From contig JBKJHW010000072.1 of the NCBI GenBank assembly GCA_046598935.1, forward strand, positions 1 through 17,530: 17,530 bases of DNA, read 5' to 3'. The notes beneath the pieces were generated by a model, which was not told the origin of the DNA, searched no databases, and was given only the letters and a program-made list of their open reading frames with translations. This stretch comes from SCUN01 sp046598935. GTDB taxonomy: Bacteria; Acidobacteriota; Vicinamibacteria; Vicinamibacterales; SCN-69-37. The translations under genes were made by a program, and so were the position numbers. Positions 5,682 to 13,519 of this stretch are shown one piece after another (position 1 is the first letter of the stretch; each line of letters starts with the position of its first letter).

Positions 5682-6956
5682 ATGACGGCCCGCGAGTATC
5701 TGTTCGGGCTGGAGATCGTCGGCATCAAGCTGGGCCTGGACCAGATTCGCGCGCTCATCCGCGGGCTCGATCATCCGGATCTCTCGTATCCGTCAATTCT
5801 TGTCGCAGGTACGAACGGCAAGGGGTCGGTAACCGCGATGCTCGAACGCGGACTACGCGACGCCGGTTATCGAACCGGGCGATACACCTCGCCGCATCTC
5901 ACACGCATCGAAGAACGCATCGCGCTCGACGGCGAGCCGATCACGGCGGCCGGGTTCGACCGCCTCGCCGAGCGGGTGCGGGGCGCGGCGGCGGCGCTGC
6001 CGCATCCGCCTTCGTTCTTTGAAGCGACGACAGCGCTCGCGCTTGAAGCATTCCGCGACGCGTCAGTCGATGTCGCCATTCTGGAGGTCGGTCTCGGCGG
6101 CCGGTTGGACGCCACAAACGCGGTCAAGCCGGTGCTCTCAGTAATCACCGCCGTCGATCTCGATCATCAGCAGTATCTCGGCGACACGATCGAAGAGATC
6201 GCCGCGGAAAAAGCCGGGATCATCAAACCGGAGGTGCCGGTGGTGCTCGGCAAGAACCCTGAAGCCGTCAAGACCGTTGTTACCAAGGTGGCTCACCTTC
6301 AGCGCGCGCCGTTGGTGTACGCGCCCGACGGCGTTGACGTCCGGGCGTCCATCCTCGGCGGATTGACGGACTGTTCGCTCACGACCCCCGCGGGCAGTTG
6401 GCCGCCGTTGACGCTCGGACTGCGGGGCCGCCACCAGGTCGACAACGCCGTCACCGCGGCGCGCGCGCTTGAGGTGGTCGACCAGACCACGCATCTTCAC
6501 GTCGGGCCTGCAGCGCGCCAGAGCGCGCTCGTGAGCGTGCGATGGCCGGGCCGTCTCGAGATGCGCTCGTACAAATGGGGACGCCGCCGGGTGGAGGTGC
6601 TGATCGACGGCGCGCACAACGCCGCGGGCGCGCGCGCGCTCAGCGCGTACCTCCGCGAGGTGTATCCGGCGCGGGTGCCGATCATCTTCGCGGCGATGGC
6701 CGACAAAGACATCGGCGCGATCGCCGAAGCGCTCGCGCCGTCGGCCAGCTTTTTTGTCTGCACCGCGGTGAACAGCCCGCGCGCCGCAACGCCGGAAGTG
6801 GTGGCGGCCGCCGTGCGCTGCGTCGCGCCTGACGCGACGATCCTGGTCGCCGCGACGCCGGCGACGGCGCTGGCCGGCGCGGCGCCGCTCGGCGCGCCGG
6901 TTGTTGTGGCGGGATCGCTCTTTCTCGCCGGCGAGATTCGCGAGCTCCTGTCATAA
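5682..6956 (+). CDS. folC: Folylpolyglutamate synthase / dihydrofolate synthase
   Basis: A 424-aa Mur-ligase-family enzyme that adds glutamate to dihydropteroate (and further glutamates to folates) with ATP. Motifs: P-loop GTNGKGS (43-49), YTSPHL (68-73), EVGLGGRLDATN, ITAVDLDHQQYLGDT, EKAGIIKP and the C-terminal-domain signature IDGAHN. The length is standard. Start ATG 5682 lies 3 nt after the accD stop and shows neither a -10 box nor a strong Shine-Dalgarno sequence, as expected for a gene inside an operon that may rely on translational coupling. Whether it has one or both activities cannot be told from the sequence. Confidence 0.95.
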   Translation: MTAREYLFGLEIVGIKLGLDQIRALIRGLDHPDLSYPSILVAGTNGKGSVTAMLERGLRDAGYRTGRYTSPHLTRIEERIALDGEPITAAGFDRLAERVRGAAAALPHPPSFFEATTALALEAFRDASVDVAILEVGLGGRLDATNAVKPVLSVITAVDLDHQQYLGDTIEEIAAEKAGIIKPEVPVVLGKNPEAVKTVVTKVAHLQRAPLVYAPDGVDVRASILGGLTDCSLTTPAGSWPPLTLGLRGRHQVDNAVTAARALEVVDQTTHLHVGPAARQSALVSVRWPGRLEMRSYKWGRRRVEVLIDGAHNAAGARALSAYLREVYPARVPIIFAAMADKDIGAIAEALAPSASFFVCTAVNSPRAATPEVVAAAVRCVAPDATILVAATPATALAGAAPLGAPVVVAGSLFLAGEIRELLS

Positions 6957-6959
6957 ACT
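6954..6959 (+). promoter_or_regulatory. -10-like box (TAAACT) for lptD, overlapping the folC stop
   Basis: TAAACT ends 8 nt before the lptD ATG. Its first three bases are the TAA stop codon of folC. No -35 is visible. The alternative is that lptD is simply the third gene of the accD operon, 11 nt after folC. Confidence 0.35.
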
Positions 6960-6967
6960 GGATCGAC

Positions 6968-9256
6968 ATGCACATTCCGTCACGCGCGGTCTCGACACTG
7001 CTTTTCAGTGCCGCAATCGCCGCGTGGTTCCCCGCGAGCGCCGCGGCGCAGTTCCGCATGTCGGAATGCAAGCCGTACGAGCTCAGCGCAGATAATCCGC
7101 AGGGCAAGCGCCCGCTCCAACCGGGCGAGCCCGACGATACGCCCCGCCCCTTTACCACCAGCGGTAACGTCGTCATCACCTGCGGCGAATCGCAGCTGTT
7201 TGCGGATGAAGTCGAGTACTTCGAAGACACGAAGATCCTGAAAGCGCGCGGCCATGTGAATTTCATCGACGGCAGCCAGCGCATCTCCGCCGAGAGGCTC
7301 GAGTTCAATACGCAGACCAAGCTCGGCACGTTCTACAAGGCGCAGGGCATCATGACGATCGCCGCCAAGCCGGATCCGACCGGCATGTTCGCGCCGTCGG
7401 ATGCCGACGCTTATTTCTACGGCGAAGTGATCGAAAAACTCGGGCCCGACAAATACAAGCTCATTAAGGGCGTTTTCACAACGTGCGTTCAGCCGACGCC
7501 TCGATGGGAATTTGAAGGGTCCACAGTCACGATCGTCAGGGACAAGCGCGCGATTCTCTGGAACTCGGTCTTCCGGATCAAGAACGTGCCGGTGTTCTAC
7601 CTCCCGGTGATGTATTACCCGATCAACAAGGAAGGCCGCGCGACCGGGTTTCTCATGCCCGGTTACGGCCTCGACAGCTTCCGCGGGAACACGTTCAGCG
7701 AAGCGTTTTTTATCGCACTCGGCCGCAGCATGGACGCGACGCTCAATTACGAGTACGCCTCAAAGGCCGGCAGCGGATACGGCGGCGAATTCCGCTACAT
7801 CCAGGCGCCCGGCTCTGAAGGCCACGTGAATGTCAAAGTGTTCAACGGCAAGAATGAAGCCGACCCGCTGCTCCAGAATCGGCGCGTCGACCTGTTCGGG
7901 ACGATGACGCAGAGACTGCCGGGGAACTGGCAGCTGCGCGGCAATGTGAATTATTCCGACAACGTCGTCGCGCGGCAGCTGCTCCAGCAGGATCTGCTGC
8001 TCAACACGAGCAGCCAGCGAACCGCCGGCGCCAACGTGCAGGGCGCGGTCGGCAGAATCCGCGTCACCGGCGAAGCCGCGATTACCGACACGTTCAGCAA
8101 CGTCGGCGGGAACCTCACCGCCGTGAGAAACGGCGTGCTGCCGCAGATCCGCGCGGAGTGGCCGTCGGGCCCGATCGGCAGCAGCAAGGTGTATTTCGGG
8201 ATGGCCGGGGATTTGTCGGCGCTCGTGCGCCAGGACAAAATCGGTGATCCGTCAACGGAACGCGGCCTGATTCGCTTGAACACGCACCCGACGCTGCGTG
8301 CGCCGATCGGGTCGCTCCCCTACCTTGGCATCGTCGCGAGCGTCGGCATGCAGTTCACGTATTGGAACGAGCAGCTGAACGCCCAGGGCGTTCAGGTCAA
8401 GCAATCGCTGACCCGCCAGCTCGTGGACATGAAAATTGATTTCGACGGGCCGAAGTTCTCCAAAATCTTCGACACGCCGAATTCCGGATATGCGACGCGC
8501 TGGAAGCACGTGATCGTCCCGACCGTCGGCGTCTCGCGGCTTACATCGTTCGACGATTTCAACAAGGTGGCAAAGAATGACGCCATCGACGCGCAGATCG
8601 GCGGCACGACAAACGTGTCGTATGGGCTGGCCAACCGCCTCCTGGCAAAACGCGCGTCATTGGGAGGCCAGGCCGTCGAGGTCGCGTCCATCACGCTGCA
8701 GCAGACTTACTACAGCAACTCGGCGGCCGCCGCAGCGGACACGAGCTACTCGGGCACGCAGGCGCCGAGCCCGTTCTCGGCGATCGCGATCGCGGCCAAC
8801 GTGCAGCCAACGACGACTTTCAACGGAAGCGCGTTGCTGGCTTACGACGCAAAGCACAACGCGCTTCGCTCGGCGAGGGCCGGGGCCGGCATTTCACTTC
8901 GGGGACTTAACGCCAGCCTCGACTGGTCGAAGACGTTTTTCATCGCGGACCTGCCGGGGTACGACAACAAAGCGTTCCTGTATCAAGCGATTACCACGGC
9001 GGCGCATTATCGGGCTCCCGACAATCACCTGAGCGGCAGGCTCAACTGGAGCTACGACTTCCAGAACAAGCGGCGACTCCAGCAGGGCGTCGTCGTGTCG
9101 TACATGTCGCAGTGCTGCGGCGTGGCCGTCGAATACCAGACGCGCTACGTTGGCGGTTTCACGACCAGCCGCGTGCAGAATCGCACGTTCAACCTATCGT
9201 TCACGCTGGCGGGCATCGGCACGTTCTCGAACCTGCTGGGCTCTTTCGGTAGATAA
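6968..9256 (+). CDS. lptD: LPS-assembly protein LptD
   Basis: A 762-aa outer-membrane beta-barrel that inserts lipopolysaccharide into the outer leaflet with LptE. Signal peptide: hydrophobic residues about 8-27 ending ASAAA-QF. Next comes an OstA/LptA-like N-domain (about 60-200: SGNVVITCGES, LFADEVEYFEDTKILKARG), then the conserved barrel entry VPVFYLPVMYYPINKEGRATGFLMPGYG (split over 207-234) and the barrel proper. The cysteines fit the disulphide-bonded LptD pattern: C34 and C173 in the N-domain and a C716-C717 pair near the C-terminus (SQCCGVAVEYQ), like C31, C173, C724 and C725 of E. coli; C72 is an extra one. It indicates a diderm cell that makes LPS. No Shine-Dalgarno sequence. Confidence 0.94.
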   Translation: MHIPSRAVSTLLFSAAIAAWFPASAAAQFRMSECKPYELSADNPQGKRPLQPGEPDDTPRPFTTSGNVVITCGESQLFADEVEYFEDTKILKARGHVNFIDGSQRISAERLEFNTQTKLGTFYKAQGIMTIAAKPDPTGMFAPSDADAYFYGEVIEKLGPDKYKLIKGVFTTCVQPTPRWEFEGSTVTIVRDKRAILWNSVFRIKNVPVFYLPVMYYPINKEGRATGFLMPGYGLDSFRGNTFSEAFFIALGRSMDATLNYEYASKAGSGYGGEFRYIQAPGSEGHVNVKVFNGKNEADPLLQNRRVDLFGTMTQRLPGNWQLRGNVNYSDNVVARQLLQQDLLLNTSSQRTAGANVQGAVGRIRVTGEAAITDTFSNVGGNLTAVRNGVLPQIRAEWPSGPIGSSKVYFGMAGDLSALVRQDKIGDPSTERGLIRLNTHPTLRAPIGSLPYLGIVASVGMQFTYWNEQLNAQGVQVKQSLTRQLVDMKIDFDGPKFSKIFDTPNSGYATRWKHVIVPTVGVSRLTSFDDFNKVAKNDAIDAQIGGTTNVSYGLANRLLAKRASLGGQAVEVASITLQQTYYSNSAAAAADTSYSGTQAPSPFSAIAIAANVQPTTTFNGSALLAYDAKHNALRSARAGAGISLRGLNASLDWSKTFFIADLPGYDNKAFLYQAITTAAHYRAPDNHLSGRLNWSYDFQNKRRLQQGVVVSYMSQCCGVAVEYQTRYVGGFTTSRVQNRTFNLSFTLAGIGTFSNLLGSFGR

Positions 9257-9258
9257 TT
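9253..9258 (+). promoter_or_regulatory. -10 box (GATAAT) for the rfbB operon, overlapping the lptD stop
   Basis: GATAAT (5 of 6 consensus) ends 8 nt before the rfbB ATG and contains the TAA stop codon of lptD (9254-9256). No -35 or Shine-Dalgarno sequence. It would start transcription within a base or two of the start codon. Confidence 0.45.
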
Positions 9259-9266
9259 ACCCCCGC

Positions 9267-10289
9267 ATGATCAAGGTTCTCGTGACCGGCGGCGCCGGTT
9301 TCATCGGCTCGAACTTTGTCCGCTGGGCGCACGCGGCTCATCCGGATTGGCACATCACGACGCTCGATAAGTTGACGTACGCCGGTCGCCTCGAGAATCT
9401 CAAAGACGTGATGGACAGCCCGCGGCACACCTTCGTCAAGGCGGATATCGCCGACGCCGCGATCGCGGCGCCGCTCGTGCGGGAGTCGCACTACGTGATC
9501 CACTTCGCAGCTGAAACGCACGTGGACCGCTCGATACTCGCCGCCGGCGATTTCATCCGCACCGACGTCTTCGGGACGTTCGTGTTGCTCGAAGCCGCCC
9601 GCGACGCGAAGCAGCTGAAGATGTTCGTCCAGATCTCGACCGACGAGGTCTACGGGAGCGTGCCGACCGGCGCGAGCACGGAGACCGACGAGCTGCGGCC
9701 GAGAAATCCATACTCGGCGTCGAAAGCCGGCGCGGACCGCCTCGCGTACAGTTACTGGGCCACGTACAACGTGCCGGTCGTGATCACGCGCGCGTCGAAC
9801 AACTACGGCCCGAACCAGTTTCCCGAAAAAGTGATTCCGCTCTTCATCACGAACGCCATCGACAACCTCCCGCTGCCGCTCTACGGCGACGGGCTGAATA
9901 TCCGCGACTGGCTGCACGTCGACGACCACTGCCGCGGCATCGATCTACTGCTCACGAACGGCACGCCGGGCGAGGTCTACAACATCGGCGGCGGCAACGA
10001 AGTAACGAATGTCGATCTCACGCATCGCATCCTCGATCTCACGGGCAAGACCACGTCGCTCATCAAACCGGTGGCTGACCGGCTGGGGCATGACCGCCGC
10101 TATTGCCTCGACACCTCAAAGCTGAAGGCGATGGGCTGGGCGCCGCGGGCCGAGTTCGAGAGCGGCCTGGCCGCGACGGTGGACTGGTACCGGAACAATG
10201 AATGGTGGTGGCGGCCGATCAAGGAGAACGATCCGGCCTTCCGCGAGTATTACGCCACGCAATACGGCAACCGGGCGCCGCACGCCTGA
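9267..10289 (+). CDS. rfbB: dTDP-glucose 4,6-dehydratase (RmlB type)
   Basis: A 340-aa extended SDR enzyme that converts an NDP-glucose, normally dTDP-glucose, to the 4-keto-6-deoxy sugar using bound NAD+. Motifs: GGAGFIG (8-14), DKLTYAG (34-40), HFAAETHVDRSI (79-90), the catalytic triad segment STDEVYG (T125, D126, E127), YSASK (Y149, K153), RASNNYGPNQFPEK and DWLHVDDHCRGI. These are RmlB hallmarks. The start ATG 9267 is chosen because the upstream open frame overlaps lptD and is not homologous. rfbA, rfbC and rfbD are not next to it; instead an Rmd-like reductase follows after 17 nt, so the end product may not be dTDP-L-rhamnose. Confidence 0.94.
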   Translation: MIKVLVTGGAGFIGSNFVRWAHAAHPDWHITTLDKLTYAGRLENLKDVMDSPRHTFVKADIADAAIAAPLVRESHYVIHFAAETHVDRSILAAGDFIRTDVFGTFVLLEAARDAKQLKMFVQISTDEVYGSVPTGASTETDELRPRNPYSASKAGADRLAYSYWATYNVPVVITRASNNYGPNQFPEKVIPLFITNAIDNLPLPLYGDGLNIRDWLHVDDHCRGIDLLLTNGTPGEVYNIGGGNEVTNVDLTHRILDLTGKTTSLIKPVADRLGHDRRYCLDTSKLKAMGWAPRAEFESGLAATVDWYRNNEWWWRPIKENDPAFREYYATQYGNRAPHA

Positions 10290-10306
10290 CGGGCGACGCA
10301 ACCGAT

Positions 10307-11260
10307 ATGACGGGCGACATGACGCAGGGCCCGATCGTCATCACCGGCGCGACGGGTTTTGTCGGCACCCACCTGACGCGCCGCCTTCAGGAAAACGTGC
10401 GCGAGAGCGCACTCCATGTTGTGGGCTGGTCGAGCCGCTCCGTCAACCTGTTAAACGCCGCGGTTGTCGACGAGGCCGTCAAGCGCGCACGGCCGTCTCA
10501 GATCTATCACCTCGCCGGCGCTGCACACGTCGGCGACTCGTGGGAACGCTCGACCGAGCATCTCGACATTCACGTGCGCGGCACGCATCATCTGCTCGAG
10601 GCCGTGCGGCGCCATTCGCCGCACTGCCGCATCCTGGTCGTGTCGTCCGGCATGGTGTACCGCCCGCAAGCGGGGCTACTCACCGAAGAATCGCCGATCG
10701 GGCCGTCGAGCCCGTACGCGCTGTCGAAAGTGGCCGAAGAGCAGCTCGCTCTGCAGGCCGCGGCGCAGGATAGCCTGCAGGTCATCATCGCGCGGCCTTT
10801 CAATCACATCGGCCCCGGTCAGTCGCCGCGATTCGCACCGCCTGACTTCGCGCGCCAGATCGCCGAGATCGAAGCAGGCGCCCCGCCGATGATGGCCATC
10901 GGGAATCTCGATACACGCCGCGACTTCACCGATGTGCGCGATGTCGTCAACGCATACGCGGCCGTGATGTCGCGGGGACAAATCGGCGGCGTCTACAACG
11001 TGTGCTCAGGCGTCGCGACACCGATCCGCGCGATTCTCGACGAGCTGCTGTCGATGTCTCGCGTCGCGGTGACGCTTGAGACCGACCCGACGCGGCTGCG
11101 CCCCAACGACGTGCCGGCGATGGCGGGATCGGCCGCGCGTCTCGGCGCCCACACTGGATGGGCTCCGGCGATTTCCCTGCGCCAGACGCTCGCCGACACG
11201 CTTGACGATTGGCGCGAGCGGGTTACATCGAGCGGGGGAACCCGCGGTCAAGAAAGATGA
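10307..11260 (+). CDS. NAD-dependent epimerase/dehydratase, GDP-6-deoxy-D-mannose reductase-like
   Basis: A 317-aa extended SDR. GATGFVG (14-20) binds the cofactor; SSG (113-115), Y137 and K141 (PYALSK) form the catalytic set. The stretches HVRGTHHLLEAV, RPFNHIGPGQSPRFAPPDF and RRDFTDVRDVVNAY are typical of Rmd, which reduces GDP-4-keto-6-deoxymannose to GDP-D-rhamnose. Its place right after an RmlB-type dehydratase, with no gmd visible, leaves open that it reduces a dTDP-4-keto-6-deoxy sugar instead. ATG 10307 and ATG 10319 are both possible starts; the first gives MTGDMTQGPIVITGATG. The 3' end overlaps the next gene by ATGA (11257-11260), indicating translational coupling. Confidence 0.8.
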   Translation: MTGDMTQGPIVITGATGFVGTHLTRRLQENVRESALHVVGWSSRSVNLLNAAVVDEAVKRARPSQIYHLAGAAHVGDSWERSTEHLDIHVRGTHHLLEAVRRHSPHCRILVVSSGMVYRPQAGLLTEESPIGPSSPYALSKVAEEQLALQAAAQDSLQVIIARPFNHIGPGQSPRFAPPDFARQIAEIEAGAPPMMAIGNLDTRRDFTDVRDVVNAYAAVMSRGQIGGVYNVCSGVATPIRAILDELLSMSRVAVTLETDPTRLRPNDVPAMAGSAARLGAHTGWAPAISLRQTLADTLDDWRERVTSSGGTRGQER

Positions 11261-12603
11261 GCGGGTTCTCGGAGATCCGTCGCCAGGTGACGCACATCCT
11301 CGTCGGAGCGTTCGCGCTCCTGTTGCGCTGGCTCACTGTCTGGCAGGCCGCCGGCGTGGCCATCGCCGCGATCGTTTTCAATCTGCTCGTGCTGCCGCGC
11401 GTGAGCCGAAACGTCTTCCGGCCCGGCGACCTCGAGCGTGTGCGCGACTCGGGCATCGTGCTCTATCCGGTCGCGGTGCTCGGGCTCATCCTCGTGTTCC
11501 CGAAGCGGCCCGACATCGCCGCGGCGAGCTGGGCGATTCTCGCTGCGGGCGATGGGCTCGCGACACTTGTGGGCAAGCACCTGCGCTCGCCAACGCTTCC
11601 GTGGAACCCGGACAAGTCGGTCGCGGGGCTCATGGCCGGAGCCACAGGCGCCGCCGCGGCTGGCGTGTTTCTCGCGTGTTGGACGTCGCTCGGCATGGAC
11701 GCACCGCCACCGGCGTGGTTCATCGTCGCGGCGCCGATCGCCGCGGCCGTTGCCGCCGCATTTGTCGAGACCGTGCCCATCCGGCTCAACGACAACATCT
11801 CGGTGCCGTTCACGGCCGCATTCGTGATGTGGTCGCTCGCGTTTGTCGATCTTGATGTGGCTCGCGCGAACCTGCCCGCAATCGCCGTCGTGGCGATCGC
11901 CCTCGGCGTGAACGGTGTCGTCGCCTGCCTCGGGTGGGCCGCGCGCAAAGTCACAGTCGCCGGGGCCGTGACCGGCGTCGCGATCGGTGTGGCCGTGTGG
12001 CTCGGCGCACGCTGGCAGGCCTGGTTGCTGCTGTTCGCTTCGTTTGCATCCGCGGCCGTCGCGACCGACATGGGCCGCAAGCGGAAGGAGTCGCTCGGTA
12101 TTTCGGAGGAGCGCGGCGGGCGGCGCGGCCCGGGTAACGCCATCGCCAACTCCGGCCTGTTTGCCTGGGCCGCGCTGATCTCGATCGGCATGCAGGATCC
12201 CGCTCCTGCGCTTCTCGCGGGCGTGACGGCGATGGTCACGGCGGCAAGCGACACGATCGCGAGCGAAATTGGAAAGGCGTTCGGAACAACCACGTGGACG
12301 TGGATGCCTGTGAAACGCGTCCCGGCCGGAACCTCTGGAGCTGTCTCGTTGGAAGGCACGGCCGCCGGTATCGCCGGGGCCGCGAGTCTCGCCGCCGGCG
12401 CGACGGCTCTCGGCCTCATCACGGCGTCCGCAATCCCCGTCGTCGTGATTGCCGCGACGCTGGCGTCGTTCGCGGAAGGCGCGCTCGCGACCCGGTTCGA
12501 GAAGGACGGCTGGCTCAACAACGACGTCCTGAATTTTCTGAATAGTGCGATTGGCGCGTCGCTCGCGGTACTCTGGTGGGCGTTCGTGAGGACACCGCAA
12601 TGA
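11257..12603 (+). CDS. Fused polyprenol (phytol-type) kinase and DUF92/VTE6-type prenyl-phosphate kinase
   Basis: A 448-aa polytopic membrane protein with two domains. Residues 1 to about 200 resemble the dolichol/phytol kinase (SEC59/VTE5) family: RRQVTHILVGAFALL, DSGIVLYP, WAILAAGDGLATLVG (92-106), LPWNPDKSVAG (114-124) and ETVPIRLNDN (171-180). Residues about 205-448 match DUF92, which includes plant VTE6, phytyl-phosphate kinase: GGRRGPGNAIANSG, SDTIASEIG (331-339), VKRVPAGTSGAVSLEGT (352-368) and a C-terminal FLNSAIGAS. Together they could convert a free isoprenoid alcohol to the monophosphate and then the diphosphate. The families are recognised from sequence; the substrate is inferred. 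Start ATG 11257 overlaps the upstream stop by ATGA, and the next gene overlaps its stop the same way. Confidence 0.82.
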   Translation: MSGFSEIRRQVTHILVGAFALLLRWLTVWQAAGVAIAAIVFNLLVLPRVSRNVFRPGDLERVRDSGIVLYPVAVLGLILVFPKRPDIAAASWAILAAGDGLATLVGKHLRSPTLPWNPDKSVAGLMAGATGAAAAGVFLACWTSLGMDAPPPAWFIVAAPIAAAVAAAFVETVPIRLNDNISVPFTAAFVMWSLAFVDLDVARANLPAIAVVAIALGVNGVVACLGWAARKVTVAGAVTGVAIGVAVWLGARWQAWLLLFASFASAAVATDMGRKRKESLGISEERGGRRGPGNAIANSGLFAWAALISIGMQDPAPALLAGVTAMVTAASDTIASEIGKAFGTTTWTWMPVKRVPAGTSGAVSLEGTAAGIAGAASLAAGATALGLITASAIPVVVIAATLASFAEGALATRFEKDGWLNNDVLNFLNSAIGASLAVLWWAFVRTPQ

Positions 12604-13505
12604 AATTGACGCTGTATGCGGAGCTCGCTCGCCCCTTCACACTGGTGGCGCCTGCGCTCGGATTCATTTCCGGAGCGCTCACGGCGATTGGCGCGCCGCC
12701 GCGCGAGCCGATGACGCTCGAAGTGCTGACGCCGGCGCTCATCGGCGCGGCGATGGCCGCCATCTTCAACGCCGGCAGCAACGCGCTCAACCAGGTCTAC
12801 GACCTCGAGATCGACCGCATCAACAAACCCAGGCGGCCGATCCCGAGCGGCCGGATGTCCGTCGCCGAAGCGTGGCGGTTCACCTGGGCCGCTTACGCGC
12901 TCACGCTGATTCTCGCGTGGTTCGTCGCGCCCTCAGGGCGGCATGAATGCTTCTGGATCGTGCTCATCGCCGTCATCGCCACGTGGATCTATTCGGCGCC
13001 CCCCCTCCGGACCAAGCAGCACGGCATGTGGGCCAACATCACGATCGCCATTCCCCGCGGCGTCCTGCTGAAAGTGGCTGGATGGTCCGCCGTCAAAACC
13101 GTCTACGGCACCGAGCCCTGGTTTATCGGCGCCATCTTCGGCCTCTTCCTTCTCGGCGCCTCGACGACCAAGGACTTCGCCGACATGGAGGGCGACCGCC
13201 GGGGCGGCTGCACCACGCTGCCGATTCTCTATGGCGTGAAACGCGCGGCCTGGATGATCTCGCCGTCCTTCGTGTTGCCCTTCCTGCTGATCAACGTCGG
13301 CGTGATGACCGGGATCCTCACCGGCCGCACGCTCTATCTGCACGCACTCGGCATTTCGATGGCGCTCTACGGAATGTATGTCTGCTACTTGATGCTCCGG
13401 CGGCCGGACGACCTCGCCACGACCGAGAATCACGTTTCGTGGGCGCACATGTACAGAATGATGTTCATCCTCCAGATCGGGTTCGCCCTCGCCTACCTGC
13501 TGTAG
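12600..13505 (+). CDS. UbiA-family prenyltransferase, homogentisate-prenyltransferase-like signature
   Basis: A 301-aa integral membrane prenyltransferase. First Asp-rich motif: NQVYDLEID (64-72) followed by RINKPRRPIPSG; second: KDFADMEGDRRGG. NQxxDxxID in place of the usual NDxxDxxxD is typical of homogentisate phytyl/solanesyl transferases, whereas RPIPSG and WIYSAPPLRTKQHG recall chlorophyll synthase and archaeal DGGGP synthase. It moves a prenyl group from a diphosphate donor to an acceptor I cannot identify. Start ATG 12600 overlaps the upstream kinase-fusion stop by ATGA, which argues that the fusion supplies its donor. It ends 14 bp from the convergent htpX stop, with no obvious terminator between. 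Confidence 0.85.
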   Translation: MKLTLYAELARPFTLVAPALGFISGALTAIGAPPREPMTLEVLTPALIGAAMAAIFNAGSNALNQVYDLEIDRINKPRRPIPSGRMSVAEAWRFTWAAYALTLILAWFVAPSGRHECFWIVLIAVIATWIYSAPPLRTKQHGMWANITIAIPRGVLLKVAGWSAVKTVYGTEPWFIGAIFGLFLLGASTTKDFADMEGDRRGGCTTLPILYGVKRAAWMISPSFVLPFLLINVGVMTGILTGRTLYLHALGISMALYGMYVCYLMLRRPDDLATTENHVSWAHMYRMMFILQIGFALAYLL

Positions 13506-13519
13506 GGTGAGCCGCCTCC

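Noticed and set aside
4728..5774. 348-codon open frame antisense to accD
   Set aside because: Shadow of accD; His/Arg/Asp-rich low-information sequence with no family signature.
11248..12600. 450-codon open frame on the minus strand
   Set aside because: Exactly antisense to the kinase-fusion gene; composition (Arg/Asp/His-rich, no motif) is that of a GC-rich shadow.
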